Shown here in pieces: positions 24,927 through 35,000 of a stretch of 42,385 nucleotides of DNA. Each line of letters begins with the position of its first letter. Positions within the stretch are counted from its first letter, which is position 1. The notes beneath the pieces are model-generated. The model was not told the origin of the DNA. It saw only the letters and a list, made by a program, of their open reading frames with translations, and made no database searches. The DNA is from Bacteroidales bacterium UBA3289. GTDB lineage: Bacteria > Bacteroidota > Bacteroidia > Bacteroidales > UBA932. The translations under genes and the position numbers were made by a program. Location of the stretch: assembly GCA_002361625.1 (NCBI GenBank), contig DETL01000024.1, forward strand, positions 1 through 42,385, given 5' to 3'.

Positions 24927-26831
24927 TCATTGGAAGAATTTCTGCAGGGTCTCGGCGAGGTAGGTCCGGGCGTTCATCCAGGTATGGCCGCCGCCGGTGG
25001 TCAGGTCTTCATGATGGATTCCCTTCGCATCCAGGTAGTTGCGGTTCTCCACGACCTGCGGATACAGGAAATCGTCGGAGCCGACGCCGTACCACAGGAG
25101 CCGGAATCCGTCGTTGAGCAGGGACGGGTCGGCGGCATACTGCGGGAAGCAGGTGTCCATCATCTCGGGCGTCAGGTAGGCGCTGTAGGAAGCGAGCCAG
25201 GCGAAAAGGTCCGGATGCGACAGGGCGGTGAAAAGCGACTGTCCCCCGCCCCGCGAGAAGCCGGCGATGGCCCGGTGGTCCCGGTCGTTCACCGTCCGGA
25301 AGTTCCCCTCCACGTACGGCATGATGCAGCCCGTCAGTTCCTCGGCGAAGCGGGCATACATCCGGGTCGCCGCCATGGAGGCCGGCATCGGGGTCGATCC
25401 CATGTTGCCGTACGGCATGACGACGATCATCGGCTCGGCCTTCCCGTCGGCGATGAGGTTGTCCAGGATGGTGTTCAGGCGGCCCACCTTGAACCAGGTC
25501 TCCTCCGTATCGGTGGTGCCGCTGACCAGGTAGAATACGGGATAGGAGCGGCCGGAGGTCTCATACCCGGCCGGGGTATAGACGACGAGCGGACGCCAGG
25601 CACCCAGGACGGACGACCGGTAGGTACAGTGCGTCATCTTCCCGTGCGGGACGTCGCGGACTTCATACAGGGCGGGTTCGGCCTTCGGCCAGCGCGGGCC
25701 GGGAATCTCCACCAGGGACGCTTTGAAGGTCTCGTTCGGGAAGATTTCGCGGTTGAGCGGGTCGGAGACGGAAACCCCGTCCACGATGAAGTTATAAGGG
25801 TAGATATCGCGTTTTTCCGGGGTGACGGTCAGGGTCCAGAGGCCGCCCCGGCCCTTCACCATGGGCACGGGCTCCTTCAGGAACTGCGCCGAAAGGAGGA
25901 CCTCCTCCGCCTCGGGGGCACGGAGGTTGAACGTCACGGCACCGGCTCCGCTCACGAGCGGAGATTCGGGGGTGGCGGGACGGTAGTCCTGCACCGGCGT
26001 ATAGGGAATTCCCCAGATCCGGAGCATCTCCGCGGCATAGCGCCGGCCCAGTTCCCGGTATCCGGCCGCATTGAAATGCAGGAAGTCGAAGTTCTGCGTG
26101 CATCCGTCGGCATAGACGGCATGGGCCGTCGGGATCACCCGGTCCAGCGTGTCGATGAGCGCATTGTGCGAAGCGCAGACGCCGCCCCGGTCCGCCGCGA
26201 CCACTTCCCCGGCGAGGAGCGGGACGTCTTCGGCCCGGAGGTCCAGGTCCCGGAGGAGGTTTTCATAGACCGTCCTGACGTTCTGCGGCCATGCGGGATC
26301 GCCGGTATTGGTCTCGCCCTGGTGCATCAGGATGCCGGAGATGACCCCTTTTTTCTTCGCAATCTTCCCCATGGCGACCAGCCGGTCATAGGGACGGCCC
26401 CCATAGGCCGCCAGCATGGGTTTCATCCATTCGGGCGCCGTCTTCGCATAGGCGTCGATGCGGTCCGGAAGGAAGCCGTCGATGCTGATGCCGCCCACGG
26501 CCACATGGACGATGCCCACCCGGTGGTCCTCCGGCAGATACTCCAGCAGCGTCCGTCCGAAATAATCGGCGGGCGTCAGGCCCGTGTTCTCCCGGCACAG
26601 CGGGGGAAGGGCCTTGTACCACTTTCCACTCTTCCGGGACTTGTCGGAAAAATCCACGGCCGACAGGTTCAGGAACCTGTCGGACACGCCCACGGAATCC
26701 TGCGGCTCAATCCGGGCGTTTCCTTCCATGTTGGACTGCCCGAAGCAAAGGAAAATATGGAAATTCTTGTCTTGGGCCGGCGCCGGGACGAGGAGCAGGG
26801 ACGCCAGCAGTAGGGTCAGGAGTCGTTTCAT
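24927..26831 (-). CDS. Two-domain carbohydrate esterase CE6-(CBM48-like)-CE1
   Basis: A 634-residue secreted protein joining two esterase types. A signal peptide of about 19 residues precedes an SGNH/SASA-family (CE6) acetylxylan esterase (about 24-275). Its nucleophile Ser33 is in FGQSNMEG, with GILMHQGETN and the catalytic His/Asp region DFLHFNAAGYRELG. An E-set, CBM48-like linker domain (about 290-375) leads to an alpha/beta-hydrolase CE1 domain (about 385-634) with nucleophile Ser526 in GFSRGGGQS and catalytic His in TGGGHTWMNAR. CE1 members include feruloyl and acetyl esterases, so the protein could remove two kinds of ester from arabinoxylan. It is the first enzyme after susD pair 2. 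Confidence 0.9.
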   Translation of the reverse strand: MKRLLTLLLASLLLVPAPAQDKNFHIFLCFGQSNMEGNARIEPQDSVGVSDRFLNLSAVDFSDKSRKSGKWYKALPPLCRENTGLTPADYFGRTLLEYLPEDHRVGIVHVAVGGISIDGFLPDRIDAYAKTAPEWMKPMLAAYGGRPYDRLVAMGKIAKKKGVISGILMHQGETNTGDPAWPQNVRTVYENLLRDLDLRAEDVPLLAGEVVAADRGGVCASHNALIDTLDRVIPTAHAVYADGCTQNFDFLHFNAAGYRELGRRYAAEMLRIWGIPYTPVQDYRPATPESPLVSGAGAVTFNLRAPEAEEVLLSAQFLKEPVPMVKGRGGLWTLTVTPEKRDIYPYNFIVDGVSVSDPLNREIFPNETFKASLVEIPGPRWPKAEPALYEVRDVPHGKMTHCTYRSSVLGAWRPLVVYTPAGYETSGRSYPVFYLVSGTTDTEETWFKVGRLNTILDNLIADGKAEPMIVVMPYGNMGSTPMPASMAATRMYARFAEELTGCIMPYVEGNFRTVNDRDHRAIAGFSRGGGQSLFTALSHPDLFAWLASYSAYLTPEMMDTCFPQYAADPSLLNDGFRLLWYGVGSDDFLYPQVVENRNYLDAKGIHHEDLTTGGGHTWMNARTYLAETLQKFFQ

Positions 26832-26876
26832 ACCTCCAAATAGACGTATTATTTCCTGTAAATCAATGTAATATGG

Positions 26877-26908
26877 GACCCGGGCCGGGTATCACCCCGG
26901 ACCGGGTC
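26877..26908. terminator. Strong GC hairpin after susD pair 2, attenuator-like
   Basis: A 14-bp-scale stem pairs GACCCGG with CCGGGTC and the inner CCGGG with CCCGG around a TATCA-type loop, with one internal mismatch. There is no clear T-run on the minus strand. It lies in the 92-nt gap between susD and the esterase gene, where partial termination or mRNA stabilisation would set susCD above enzyme expression. Confidence 0.6.
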
Positions 26909-26923
26909 AAAATCGGGAGACGG

Positions 26924-28630
26924 TTACTTGGCGAACCAGTCGTGCACGTTCGGATTCACGTTCTTGGCGTCGAACGGAATCGGGAAATAGCTGTGCTTCT
27001 CCTTCTTGAAGCCCATCTCCGGGTGGGCGGTGGTGCACCACTTCGCGTCGCTGTCATCGATGTAGCCCCGGTGTTCGGCCTCACCCTTGGAGGACATGGC
27101 GTCGCAGAAGTTCGGGAGGTACTTGCCGTTGTCGGCGAGCTCCTTGTCGGCGATGCCCCAGCGGACCAGGTCCGGGAAGCGGCTGCCTTCCAGCCAGCAC
27201 TCGATGTACTTCTCCTTCTGGACCTCGGCGAGGGTCAGGGAGGTGGAACGATGCTGGGCCTGCGCACGCTCCTGCACCTTGTTCAGGGCGGCGAGACCGG
27301 CGTTGTCACCCGTCTGGGCGCAGCATTCGGCATACATCAGGAGCACCTCAGCGTAGCGCATGATGACCAGGTTCCACTGGATCTCGGCGGTAGGAGTGCG
27401 GTCCTCGGACCGATAGAGGCGCTTCCACATGAACCAGCCGCAATGACCGTACAGGCCGCTGCCGTCGAAGATGCCGCGGTAGGAATCCTTCTTCTTGTCG
27501 GCGAGGGTCGGGTTCGCCGCATCGGTGGAATAGGGCATCTCATAGAGCACTTCGTCGTAGCTCTTGATCCAGGCCTTGCGGCGGGCGGAATCGTAGCCGT
27601 CGTTCTCGAGGATCGTGTCCACGAACTTCTTGGACGGGTTGCACCAGCCCCAGGGGCCCTCCGGAGGGAGTTCGGAACCCGTTCCGTCGGGAAGACGGAC
27701 CCGGGAGGAACGCCAGCCCCACAGCATCTTGAAATTCGGCTGGGCACGCTGGTAGTAACCGTCCACGGTGGCGTCGTACTTGAGGTTGAACTCGAAGACG
27801 GACTCCATGTTGCCGCGGCCGCTGTAGTGGTACAGGGAAGACATCTGGTCGGAAGGGACCAGGTCGTACTTGCCGGAATCGATGATGCTTTTGAGGACCG
27901 GCTTGGCGGACGCATAGTCATTCTCGAACATCATGGCCTTGGCCATGACGGCGTTGGCGAAACCCTTGGTCACCTTCACGGCGCCATCCTTGTCTTCCTT
28001 GGACTTCTTCTCGTCCAGGTCGGGCAGGGCGGCCTTGCAGTCCGCGATGACGAAGTCCAGGATTTCCTTCTGGGACTCGGCATTGGCCGGGAGCTCGCTT
28101 CCTTCCAGGACGTGGTCCACGATGGGCGGGTTGCACCAGCCCATGGCCAGGGTGAGGTGCATGTAGGCACGCAGGACGCGCGCCTCGGCCACGCAGCGCT
28201 TTTTCACGGGGGTATCGGCACTCTCGGCGAAATGGTCGATCACCTGGTTGGCGGCGTTGATGATGATGTAGTAGCAGTGGTAGGAACCGGTGATGACGGA
28301 GTTGTTGTCGGAGTACCAGAAAGCGTTGATCTGGTTGCCCTCGATGCCGTCGGCCTTGTTTTCGCCGGCGGCGAACATGTCATCGGAGGCGTATTCGAAG
28401 GGGTTCAGGAGCGGGCATTCGTTCCAGCCGGCCTCGGTGCCCATCGTGTTGGAGAGCCAGCGGGCGGCCTGGTAGTAGGCGTTCACCAGGGCGGACTCGG
28501 CATCCTCGTCGGTCTTGTAGAAGTCCTCCATGGAGATGACGCCCTTCTTCTGGATGTCGAGCATCTTCTCGCAGCCGGTGAGGGCGAAGGCGGCGAAGGC
28601 GACGGTCAAGGCAATGAATATCTTTTTCAT
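26924..28630 (-). CDS. SusD/RagB-family glycan-binding lipoprotein (pair 2)
   Basis: A 568-residue surface lipoprotein with signal ending in FALTGCEKMLD (Cys about residue 20). Family landmarks are KTDEDAESALVNAYYQAARWL, YYIIINAANQVIDHFAES, CVAEARVLRAYMHLTLAMGWCNPP and, near the C-terminus, VQKEKYIECWLEGSRFPDLVRWG. It would form the lid of the SusC pore encoded 21 nt upstream and bind xylan-type chains. A GC hairpin follows its stop, before the esterase/GH43 genes. It is complete and starts at ATG 28630. Confidence 0.95.
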   Translation of the reverse strand: MKKIFIALTVAFAAFALTGCEKMLDIQKKGVISMEDFYKTDEDAESALVNAYYQAARWLSNTMGTEAGWNECPLLNPFEYASDDMFAAGENKADGIEGNQINAFWYSDNNSVITGSYHCYYIIINAANQVIDHFAESADTPVKKRCVAEARVLRAYMHLTLAMGWCNPPIVDHVLEGSELPANAESQKEILDFVIADCKAALPDLDEKKSKEDKDGAVKVTKGFANAVMAKAMMFENDYASAKPVLKSIIDSGKYDLVPSDQMSSLYHYSGRGNMESVFEFNLKYDATVDGYYQRAQPNFKMLWGWRSSRVRLPDGTGSELPPEGPWGWCNPSKKFVDTILENDGYDSARRKAWIKSYDEVLYEMPYSTDAANPTLADKKKDSYRGIFDGSGLYGHCGWFMWKRLYRSEDRTPTAEIQWNLVIMRYAEVLLMYAECCAQTGDNAGLAALNKVQERAQAQHRSTSLTLAEVQKEKYIECWLEGSRFPDLVRWGIADKELADNGKYLPNFCDAMSSKGEAEHRGYIDDSDAKWCTTAHPEMGFKKEKHSYFPIPFDAKNVNPNVHDWFAK

Positions 28631-28651
28631 ATCGCTTGCAGTATAAGGGGA

Positions 28652-31600
28652 TTAGAACTCGAGGTTGACACCGAAGATCACGGACTTGGCGGTCGGGAAG
28701 TTACCCATGTCGAAGCCGATGGCATTGCCGCCGGTGGTGGCGGTCTCCGGATCCAGGCCGATGTACTTGGAGAAGGTGAAGAAGTTGTCCAGCATCGCGA
28801 ACACGCGGAGATGGCTGATAGCGACCTTCTTCGTCAGGTTCTGCGGCAGGGTGTAACCCAGCTGGATCTGCTTGATCTTGAAGTAGGAACCGTCGAAAAC
28901 GGTGAGGGAGGAACTGAAGGCCTCGGAGGACCAGTAGTTGGCAGCCGGGAACTTGGCAGTCGCCTCGTCACCGGGCTTCTTCCAGGAATTGTTCCAGTAG
29001 TAGGCGTAGGTGTTGCAGGAAGGACGGTCCACACGGAAAGCGGTCGGATAGATGTTGTTGCCGGCCACGCCGGTTCCGAAAATGGAGAGGTCGAAGCTCT
29101 TCCAGGCGAGGTTGACGGTGATACCGTAGGTCAGGCTCGGGATGCCCTTGCCCAGATAGACGCGGTCGGACTCGTCCGGGGAGATGGTGGTGCCCACGCG
29201 CTCGCCGTTCTCGTCATAGTCGGTATAGAGGACACGGCCTTCGTTGTTGATACCCTCGGCGTTGTAGCCCTTCATGTACCACAGCGGCATGCCTTCCTCG
29301 CAGTAGGTGGTGAGGTAAGTGCCCTGGACGGTACGGCCGGTCAGACGGCCCACGAGCGGTTCCAGATAGGTCATCTTGTTCTTGAGCCAGGCGGCATTGC
29401 CGTTCACGGAGTAGCTGAAGTCGCCGATCTGGTCGCGCCAGCCGAGCTCCACTTCGAAGCCGCGGTTGTTCACCTTGCCGGCGTTCATCGTGGTGCTGGC
29501 CTTCACGTCACCGGACTCCCAGAACACCGGGATGCCCATTTCCATCACGGACGGGACGTCCACGAGCAGGCCGTCGGTGTCCTTGTTGTACCAGTCCAGA
29601 CCCAGGGTGAGGCGGTTGTTGAACATCCGGATGTCGAGGCCGAGGTCCGTCTGGACGGATTCCTCCCAGCGGAGGTTCGGGTTCGACAGGCCGGACGGCA
29701 GGGAACCGGTGGAGGAAGTGGCGGAATCCACATGGTACTGGTACCACACGCGGTTCAGGAGGATGTCCGTGGAGTACGGATAGTTGTTCAGGACGTTGAT
29801 GTTGCCGTTCTTGCCCCAGGAAGCGCGGAACTTGAGGAAGTTCAGGAGGCTCTGGTCCACGTTGTCCTTGATGAAGCTTTCGTTGCTGATGGTCCAGCCC
29901 ACGGAGACGGACGGGAAATACCCCCATTTCTTGTCCAGCGGGAGCTTGGAGGAGTCGAAGGCGTCGGCGCGGAAGTTCGCCTGGACGGAGTAGCGGTTGT
30001 CATAGGTGTAACCGATACGGGCGAAATAGGAAAGGTTCGCACTGCGGCCCGGGGCGTTGCTCATGTTTTTGGTCGTGGTGTCGCTCGCCTTCAGGAAGCT
30101 CAGGTACTGGAAGTTGGGCTGGTAGCCCTTGAGGATGTCCGGACCGGTGGCCTGGGCCCATACATTGTCGCTCTGGTACTGGATGAAGGACATACCGGCC
30201 ATCGCGGAGACATCGTGCTTGCCGAAAGTCCGGTTGTAGTTCGCAAAGTTCTCCCACTGGTAGTACAGGCTCGTGTTGGCACTGGCCTCGAGGGTGTAGT
30301 TGTCGGCCTTGATGGTCGCGGTGGAGAAATACGGCTCGGTGTAGGTGTGGGACGTGCTCTGGGCGATCCGGTAACCGAAACGGGAGGTGAAGGTGAAGCC
30401 CTTGAAAGGCATGAAGTTCAGGTAGGCGACGCCGCGGACGCTGATACCGCCGCTCTGCGAGTCGGTCGCGTCACGCTGGACGAACGGATGGCCGGACTGG
30501 GTCTCGCCGATGAGCGGGACGGTCCAGTAGAGGCCGGTCTCGGGATCGGTCAGGATCTTCTTGCCGGCGGCCAGGGCGTTCTTCAGGCCGGCGGAGAGTT
30601 TGCTCTCGTCACCGCGGACGGGGAACAGCGGGGAGGAAGTGATGGCGGACAGGAGGGCGGAGCCGTTGTCGTTCGCCTCGGAGACGGACTTGGTGCTCCA
30701 CTTCTCGATGGAGTTGTTGGTGCCCACGGTGAGCCAGTCCTTGATTTTGTAGTCGGCATTGACCTGGAAGGTCAGGCGCCGGTACTGGTCCTTGTCGCCG
30801 CGGAAGATACCGTCGTTCATCACGTTGTTGATGGACGCGAAGAAGTGGCCGCGGTCATTGCCGCCCTGGAAACCCACGGTGTGGCGGTTGCTCCAGGTGG
30901 GGACGAAGATCTCGCTGCTCCAGTCCACGTCGGTCACGCCGTCATAGACGGCGTCGGGACCCGTGATGTCGCGTTCGCTGAGGTAGCCCTGCGCCAGACC
31001 GAAGTCGATATAATCCTTCGCGCGCATGATATCCAGATGCTTGGACAGGGTGGAGAGGGTGAACTGGTTGTTGTAGAAGATCTTGCCTTCTCCCTTCTTG
31101 CCGGTCTTCGTGGTCACGAGCACGACGCCGTTACCGGCCTCGGCACCGTAGATGGCCGCGGAGGCGGCATCCTTCAGGACCTCGATGGACTCAATCATTT
31201 CCGGATCCAGATACTGGATGTTGTCCACCTTCAGGCCGTCCACGATGAGGAGCGGTCCCAGGGAACCGGAATTGGAGGAATAACCGCGGACGCGGATATC
31301 GGCCCCCTTGCCCGGCGCGCCGGAAGCGTTGATGACCTGGACACCGGCGGCCTTGCCCTGGAGGGCGGCGGCCGCGTCGGAAGTCGAGCGGTTCTGGAGG
31401 TCCTCACTGCGGACGGAGGCCACGGAACCAGTCAGGTCGCTCTTTTTCTGGACGCCGTAACCGATCACGACGGTCTCGTCAAGGAACATCGTATCCTCCT
31501 TGAGGACGATGCGGAACTGGGACTGGTTCCCGATGGGGATGACCTGCTCGGCATAACCGATGCAGGTGACGCTGATGGAGGCCCCGGCGGGGACGCTGAG

Positions 31601-31804
31601 GCCGAACGTGCCGTCCAGGCTGGTGACGGCTCCGACAGAGGTATTGCCGACGAGGACCACGGCCGCACCCACGACGGGGGCGCCGGATTCATCGACGACA
31701 ATGCCGCTGATGGCACGGTTCTGGGCGGATGCGACCGTTCCCAGGAAAGACGCCGCGAGGATCGTCGCGACGGCGGCCATTCTTGCAAAAAATTGCCTTG
31801 TCAT
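28652..31804 (-). CDS. SusC/RagA-family TonB-dependent outer-membrane transporter (pair 2)
   Basis: A 1050-residue TonB-dependent importer. A signal peptide ends near TVASAQ; the regulatory-like domain follows (ISGIVVDESGAPVVGAAVVL to VTCIGYAEQVIPI). Next come the TonB-interaction stretch FLDETVVIGYGVQKK, the plug (MIESIEVLKDAASAAIYGAE, GNGVVLVTTKTG) and the barrel with terminal VNLEF. I start it at ATG 31804 because the signal peptide begins there; the upstream in-frame extension to 31894 is promoter sequence. It is the first gene of the operon susC-susD-CE6/CE1-GH43-GH43-GH43 and is divergent from the HTCS regulator, the classic PUL arrangement for induction. Confidence 0.95.
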   Translation of the reverse strand: MTRQFFARMAAVATILAASFLGTVASAQNRAISGIVVDESGAPVVGAAVVLVGNTSVGAVTSLDGTFGLSVPAGASISVTCIGYAEQVIPIGNQSQFRIVLKEDTMFLDETVVIGYGVQKKSDLTGSVASVRSEDLQNRSTSDAAAALQGKAAGVQVINASGAPGKGADIRVRGYSSNSGSLGPLLIVDGLKVDNIQYLDPEMIESIEVLKDAASAAIYGAEAGNGVVLVTTKTGKKGEGKIFYNNQFTLSTLSKHLDIMRAKDYIDFGLAQGYLSERDITGPDAVYDGVTDVDWSSEIFVPTWSNRHTVGFQGGNDRGHFFASINNVMNDGIFRGDKDQYRRLTFQVNADYKIKDWLTVGTNNSIEKWSTKSVSEANDNGSALLSAITSSPLFPVRGDESKLSAGLKNALAAGKKILTDPETGLYWTVPLIGETQSGHPFVQRDATDSQSGGISVRGVAYLNFMPFKGFTFTSRFGYRIAQSTSHTYTEPYFSTATIKADNYTLEASANTSLYYQWENFANYNRTFGKHDVSAMAGMSFIQYQSDNVWAQATGPDILKGYQPNFQYLSFLKASDTTTKNMSNAPGRSANLSYFARIGYTYDNRYSVQANFRADAFDSSKLPLDKKWGYFPSVSVGWTISNESFIKDNVDQSLLNFLKFRASWGKNGNINVLNNYPYSTDILLNRVWYQYHVDSATSSTGSLPSGLSNPNLRWEESVQTDLGLDIRMFNNRLTLGLDWYNKDTDGLLVDVPSVMEMGIPVFWESGDVKASTTMNAGKVNNRGFEVELGWRDQIGDFSYSVNGNAAWLKNKMTYLEPLVGRLTGRTVQGTYLTTYCEEGMPLWYMKGYNAEGINNEGRVLYTDYDENGERVGTTISPDESDRVYLGKGIPSLTYGITVNLAWKSFDLSIFGTGVAGNNIYPTAFRVDRPSCNTYAYYWNNSWKKPGDEATAKFPAANYWSSEAFSSSLTVFDGSYFKIKQIQLGYTLPQNLTKKVAISHLRVFAMLDNFFTFSKYIGLDPETATTGGNAIGFDMGNFPTAKSVIFGVNLEF

Positions 31805-31839
31805 ACAATTGGTTTTATTGGTTAGTAATTTGGTTTGTA

Positions 31840-31865
31840 GTCTTTGTGCCTGGTCTTTGTGCCTG
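31840..31865. repeat. Perfect 13-bp tandem repeat in the susC pair 2 leader
   Basis: GTCTTTGTGCCTG occurs twice in tandem (31840-31852 and 31853-31865), between the susC start and its candidate promoter. A head-to-tail pair in this place could be a regulator-binding direct repeat or a slipped duplication in the 5' UTR. Confidence 0.7.
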
Positions 31866-31875
31866 CAGCCGAAGA

Positions 31876-31883
31876 CAAAAATA
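31876..31883 (-). promoter_or_regulatory. Candidate -7 box for susC pair 2 operon
   Basis: The minus strand reads TATTTTTG, 72 nt before the susC ATG. A TTTTG lies about 24 nt further upstream. This would give a leader of roughly 65 nt containing the 13-bp tandem repeat. Confidence 0.45.
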
Positions 31884-32014
31884 TCCTTTATCAAAAAAGA
31901 GGGCTTTCAAAACACAACCGAAAAACACTACAAATCAACCATTTTCAAACCCGGGGAGGGAACCGGGCGGCATTCTGGAAGGATTTTGAAAGGGTTTGAA
32001 CCATTTTTGAAGGT

Positions 32015-32022
32015 TAAATTTG
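32015..32022 (+). promoter_or_regulatory. Candidate -7 box for the HTCS gene
   Basis: TAAATTTG, a TAnnTTTG match, lies 26 nt before the HTCS ATG. TTTG motifs occur upstream (31985-31988 and 31995-31998) but not at ideal spacing. Confidence 0.35.
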
Positions 32023-32048
32023 CTAACTTGCGATGTCAAAGAGAAACC

Positions 32049-35000
32049 ATGAAAAGAGTTTTATTTTTCACCCTCCTGATAGTCCTGTCCCTGGCCGCGA
32101 AGGCGCAGGACACCCCGTTCCGGTTCCGGAACTACAGCACCGACGACGGCCTGCCGGACAATTCGGTCCGCGCCATCTTCCAGGACAGCGACGGCCTCAT
32201 CTGGCTGTGCACGCGCGAAGGCATCTGTATGTACGACGGCCTGCATTTCAAGCCGCTGGAAGATCCTTCCTGCGACATCCTGAACGGGCTCGCCCTCGCC
32301 CTGGCGGAGGACCGGCAGCACCATCTCTGGTTCATCACCACGCGGGGAATCGGCTATCTGGACCTTTCCACCGGGGAGACCCGGACCGTCCACCGGAACG
32401 CATCCGGCGTCGTGGTGGGCGCCGGGGACATCGCCGTGGACCGCAGCGGCATGGTCTGGTTCGCCGACGAGGACATCTACTGCTGGGACCCCTCCGCCGG
32501 GCGGCTCACGGATTACTCCGCCCTGGCGCAGTTCCGCAGCAACACGGTCGAGGCCGACAGCAACGGCGCCGTCTGGTTCCTCTCCTCCCGCGGAGACCTG
32601 TATCGTTTCCAGGCCCGGAGCAGCCGGTTCGAACGGGTCCGGGACGGGGCTGGAGAAGTGTTTTCCCGCCAGGACCTCGTTTCGGATGGCGCCGGGCACA
32701 TCCTTTCCTCCGTCCCGGGCGGCCTGGTCCTTCAGACGGACATCTTCACGAACGCCTCGTCCGTCCGATACCGGACGGAGGGAGGAGAAATCCGCTGCAT
32801 CGTCCCCGGTCCGGACGGCAGCTGCTCCCTGGGCACCGACCGGGGCCTCATCTTCCTGGACGGAGACCAGGTGCGGTACCATACCCATGACCGGACCAAT
32901 CCGGAATCCGTCGCAGGCGAGGATATCTGGTCCATGCTACGCGACCGCCAGGGAAACCTGTGGGTGGGCCTGTTCTATAACGGTCTCTCCCTCCTGAGGA
33001 ACCCGCAGGACCTGGTGACCCGCCACCTGGGCCGCAGGGAAGGCGGGGACCTCCGCGGCAGCATGATCCGGCCGGTCGTCACGGTCGATGACCGGCACAT
33101 CCTGTGCGGCGCCGAAGACGGCGGACTCTCCCTGCTGGACCTGACGGACAATAGCGTGGAAGACCTGACTTTCCCCGGTCCCGAAGGCGGCACGCTCAAC
33201 ATCCAGGGGCTCAGCCTGGAAGGGAACGACCTGTGGATCGCGACCTTCGGAAACGGCGTGTACCGGATGGATTTCCCCCGTCGGAAGGTATCGAAGAACT
33301 ACCTGCCCGGCCTGTCGGCCGCCTGCGTCCTGAATACCCGAAGCGGTGAACTTTACGTGGGCACGACCGCCGGCCTGTACCGATACGACCGTGCGGCGGA
33401 CCGCTTCGACCCGTGTCCCGAAACCGGCGGCGATTTTGTCCACGCCCTGTTCGAGGATTCGCTGGGCAACCTCTGGGTCGGAACCTACGGAAACGGCATC
33501 TGGACCGGCAAGGCTGGGGAACTCCGGCATTTCACCCGGGACTCGGAGACGGGCCTGACCTCGGACTACATCACCTGCATCCGGGAAGACAGCCGGAACC
33601 GACTCTGGGTCCTGACGGAAACGGGCGGCGCCTGCTACGCCGGACTGCTGGAGATCCGGGACGGCAATTTCCGTTTCCGCAACATTTCCCGCCGAAACGG
33701 ACTCACCGCTTCCATCACCTGCGGCATCCAGGAAGACCTGGACCGGGTCCTCTGGCTGACCACCACCCACGGCATCGTCAAACTTGACCCGGACGACCTG
33801 TCCGTCCGGGAAGTGTACCTGGAAGAGGACGGCAAACTGGTGAACCAGTATTCCTACGGGTCCGCCTGTTCCACCTCCAGCGGACAACTCTTCTTCGGGA
33901 CCAGCCGGGGACTCGTGGGCTTCACGCCCGGAGACCGGACCGGCCGGGAGGCGCTGAAACTGTATATCACGGACATTTCCGTAAGCGGGCCGGGCGGCAC
34001 CTTCCCGGTGACGGAAAAGGGAAAATCCACGCTCCGGACCGGGAAAATCAGCATCCGCTACCAGGACCTTTCCTCCCTGACCCTCCACTATGCGGCCCCG
34101 GACTTCCAGTCCTCCCGCGTCGGCATGTTCCGGACGGTCCTGGAGGGGAAACGGAAGTCCATCCAGAGCCTTTCCTCCTCCGGCGAGACCACCTATACGG
34201 ACCTCGCCCCCGGGAAATACCGGTTCCAGGTAAGCGGCGTCGGAGCAAGGAAGCATGCCTCCCGTACCCTGGAAATCGAAATCGTCCCGCCTTTCTATGT
34301 CTCCAAGGTAGCCTTGGCGGTCTATGCACTGCTGTTCCTGGCCTTGCTGCTGCTGATCGCCCGGCAGTGGGACTACTTCCGCCAGCTCAAGATGAGTCGT
34401 GAGATGGAACGGGTCCAGGTCCAGACGCAGAAGGAGCTCTACGACGCGAAGATCAATTTCTTCACCAACATCACCCACGAGATCCGGACGCCGCTGTCCC
34501 TGATCAAGATGCCGCTGGACAAGATCATCTCCTCCGGAAACTACACGGAGGGGAACCGGCAGGAACTCCTTACGATGCAGGCCAATGCCGACCGGCTCCT
34601 CTCCCTGATCAACCAGCTGCTGGACCTCAGGAAGATGGAGAAGCAGGAGATCAAACCGGTCTTCGTATCCAACGACCTGACCGCCCTCGTCCGGAAGGCC
34701 TGCGACCGTTTCGTCCCGATGGCGAAAGACCAGCACATCGACCTGGAGATCCGCCTTCCCGAGACGTCCTGTCCGGTGGACTGCGCCGAAGAGATGGTGG
34801 AGAAGATCCTGGGAAATCTGCTCTCCAACGCCTGTAAATACGGCGGGGGACAAATCATCGTCTCGCTGGAGCCGGTCCCTCAGCAGGAGCGGGTACGCAT
34901 CCGCGTGGACAGCGACGGCGAGCGCATCCCCGAGGACGACGCCGAACGGATCTTCGAGAAGTTCTTCCAGAGCGGGAGCGCACGGGCGGGCCAGGGAACC

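Noticed and set aside
26873..31825. 1650-residue open frame on the plus strand opposite susD/susC pair 2
   Set aside because: Same shadow effect; low-complexity Val/Gly/Ala/His-rich translation with no recognisable domain.
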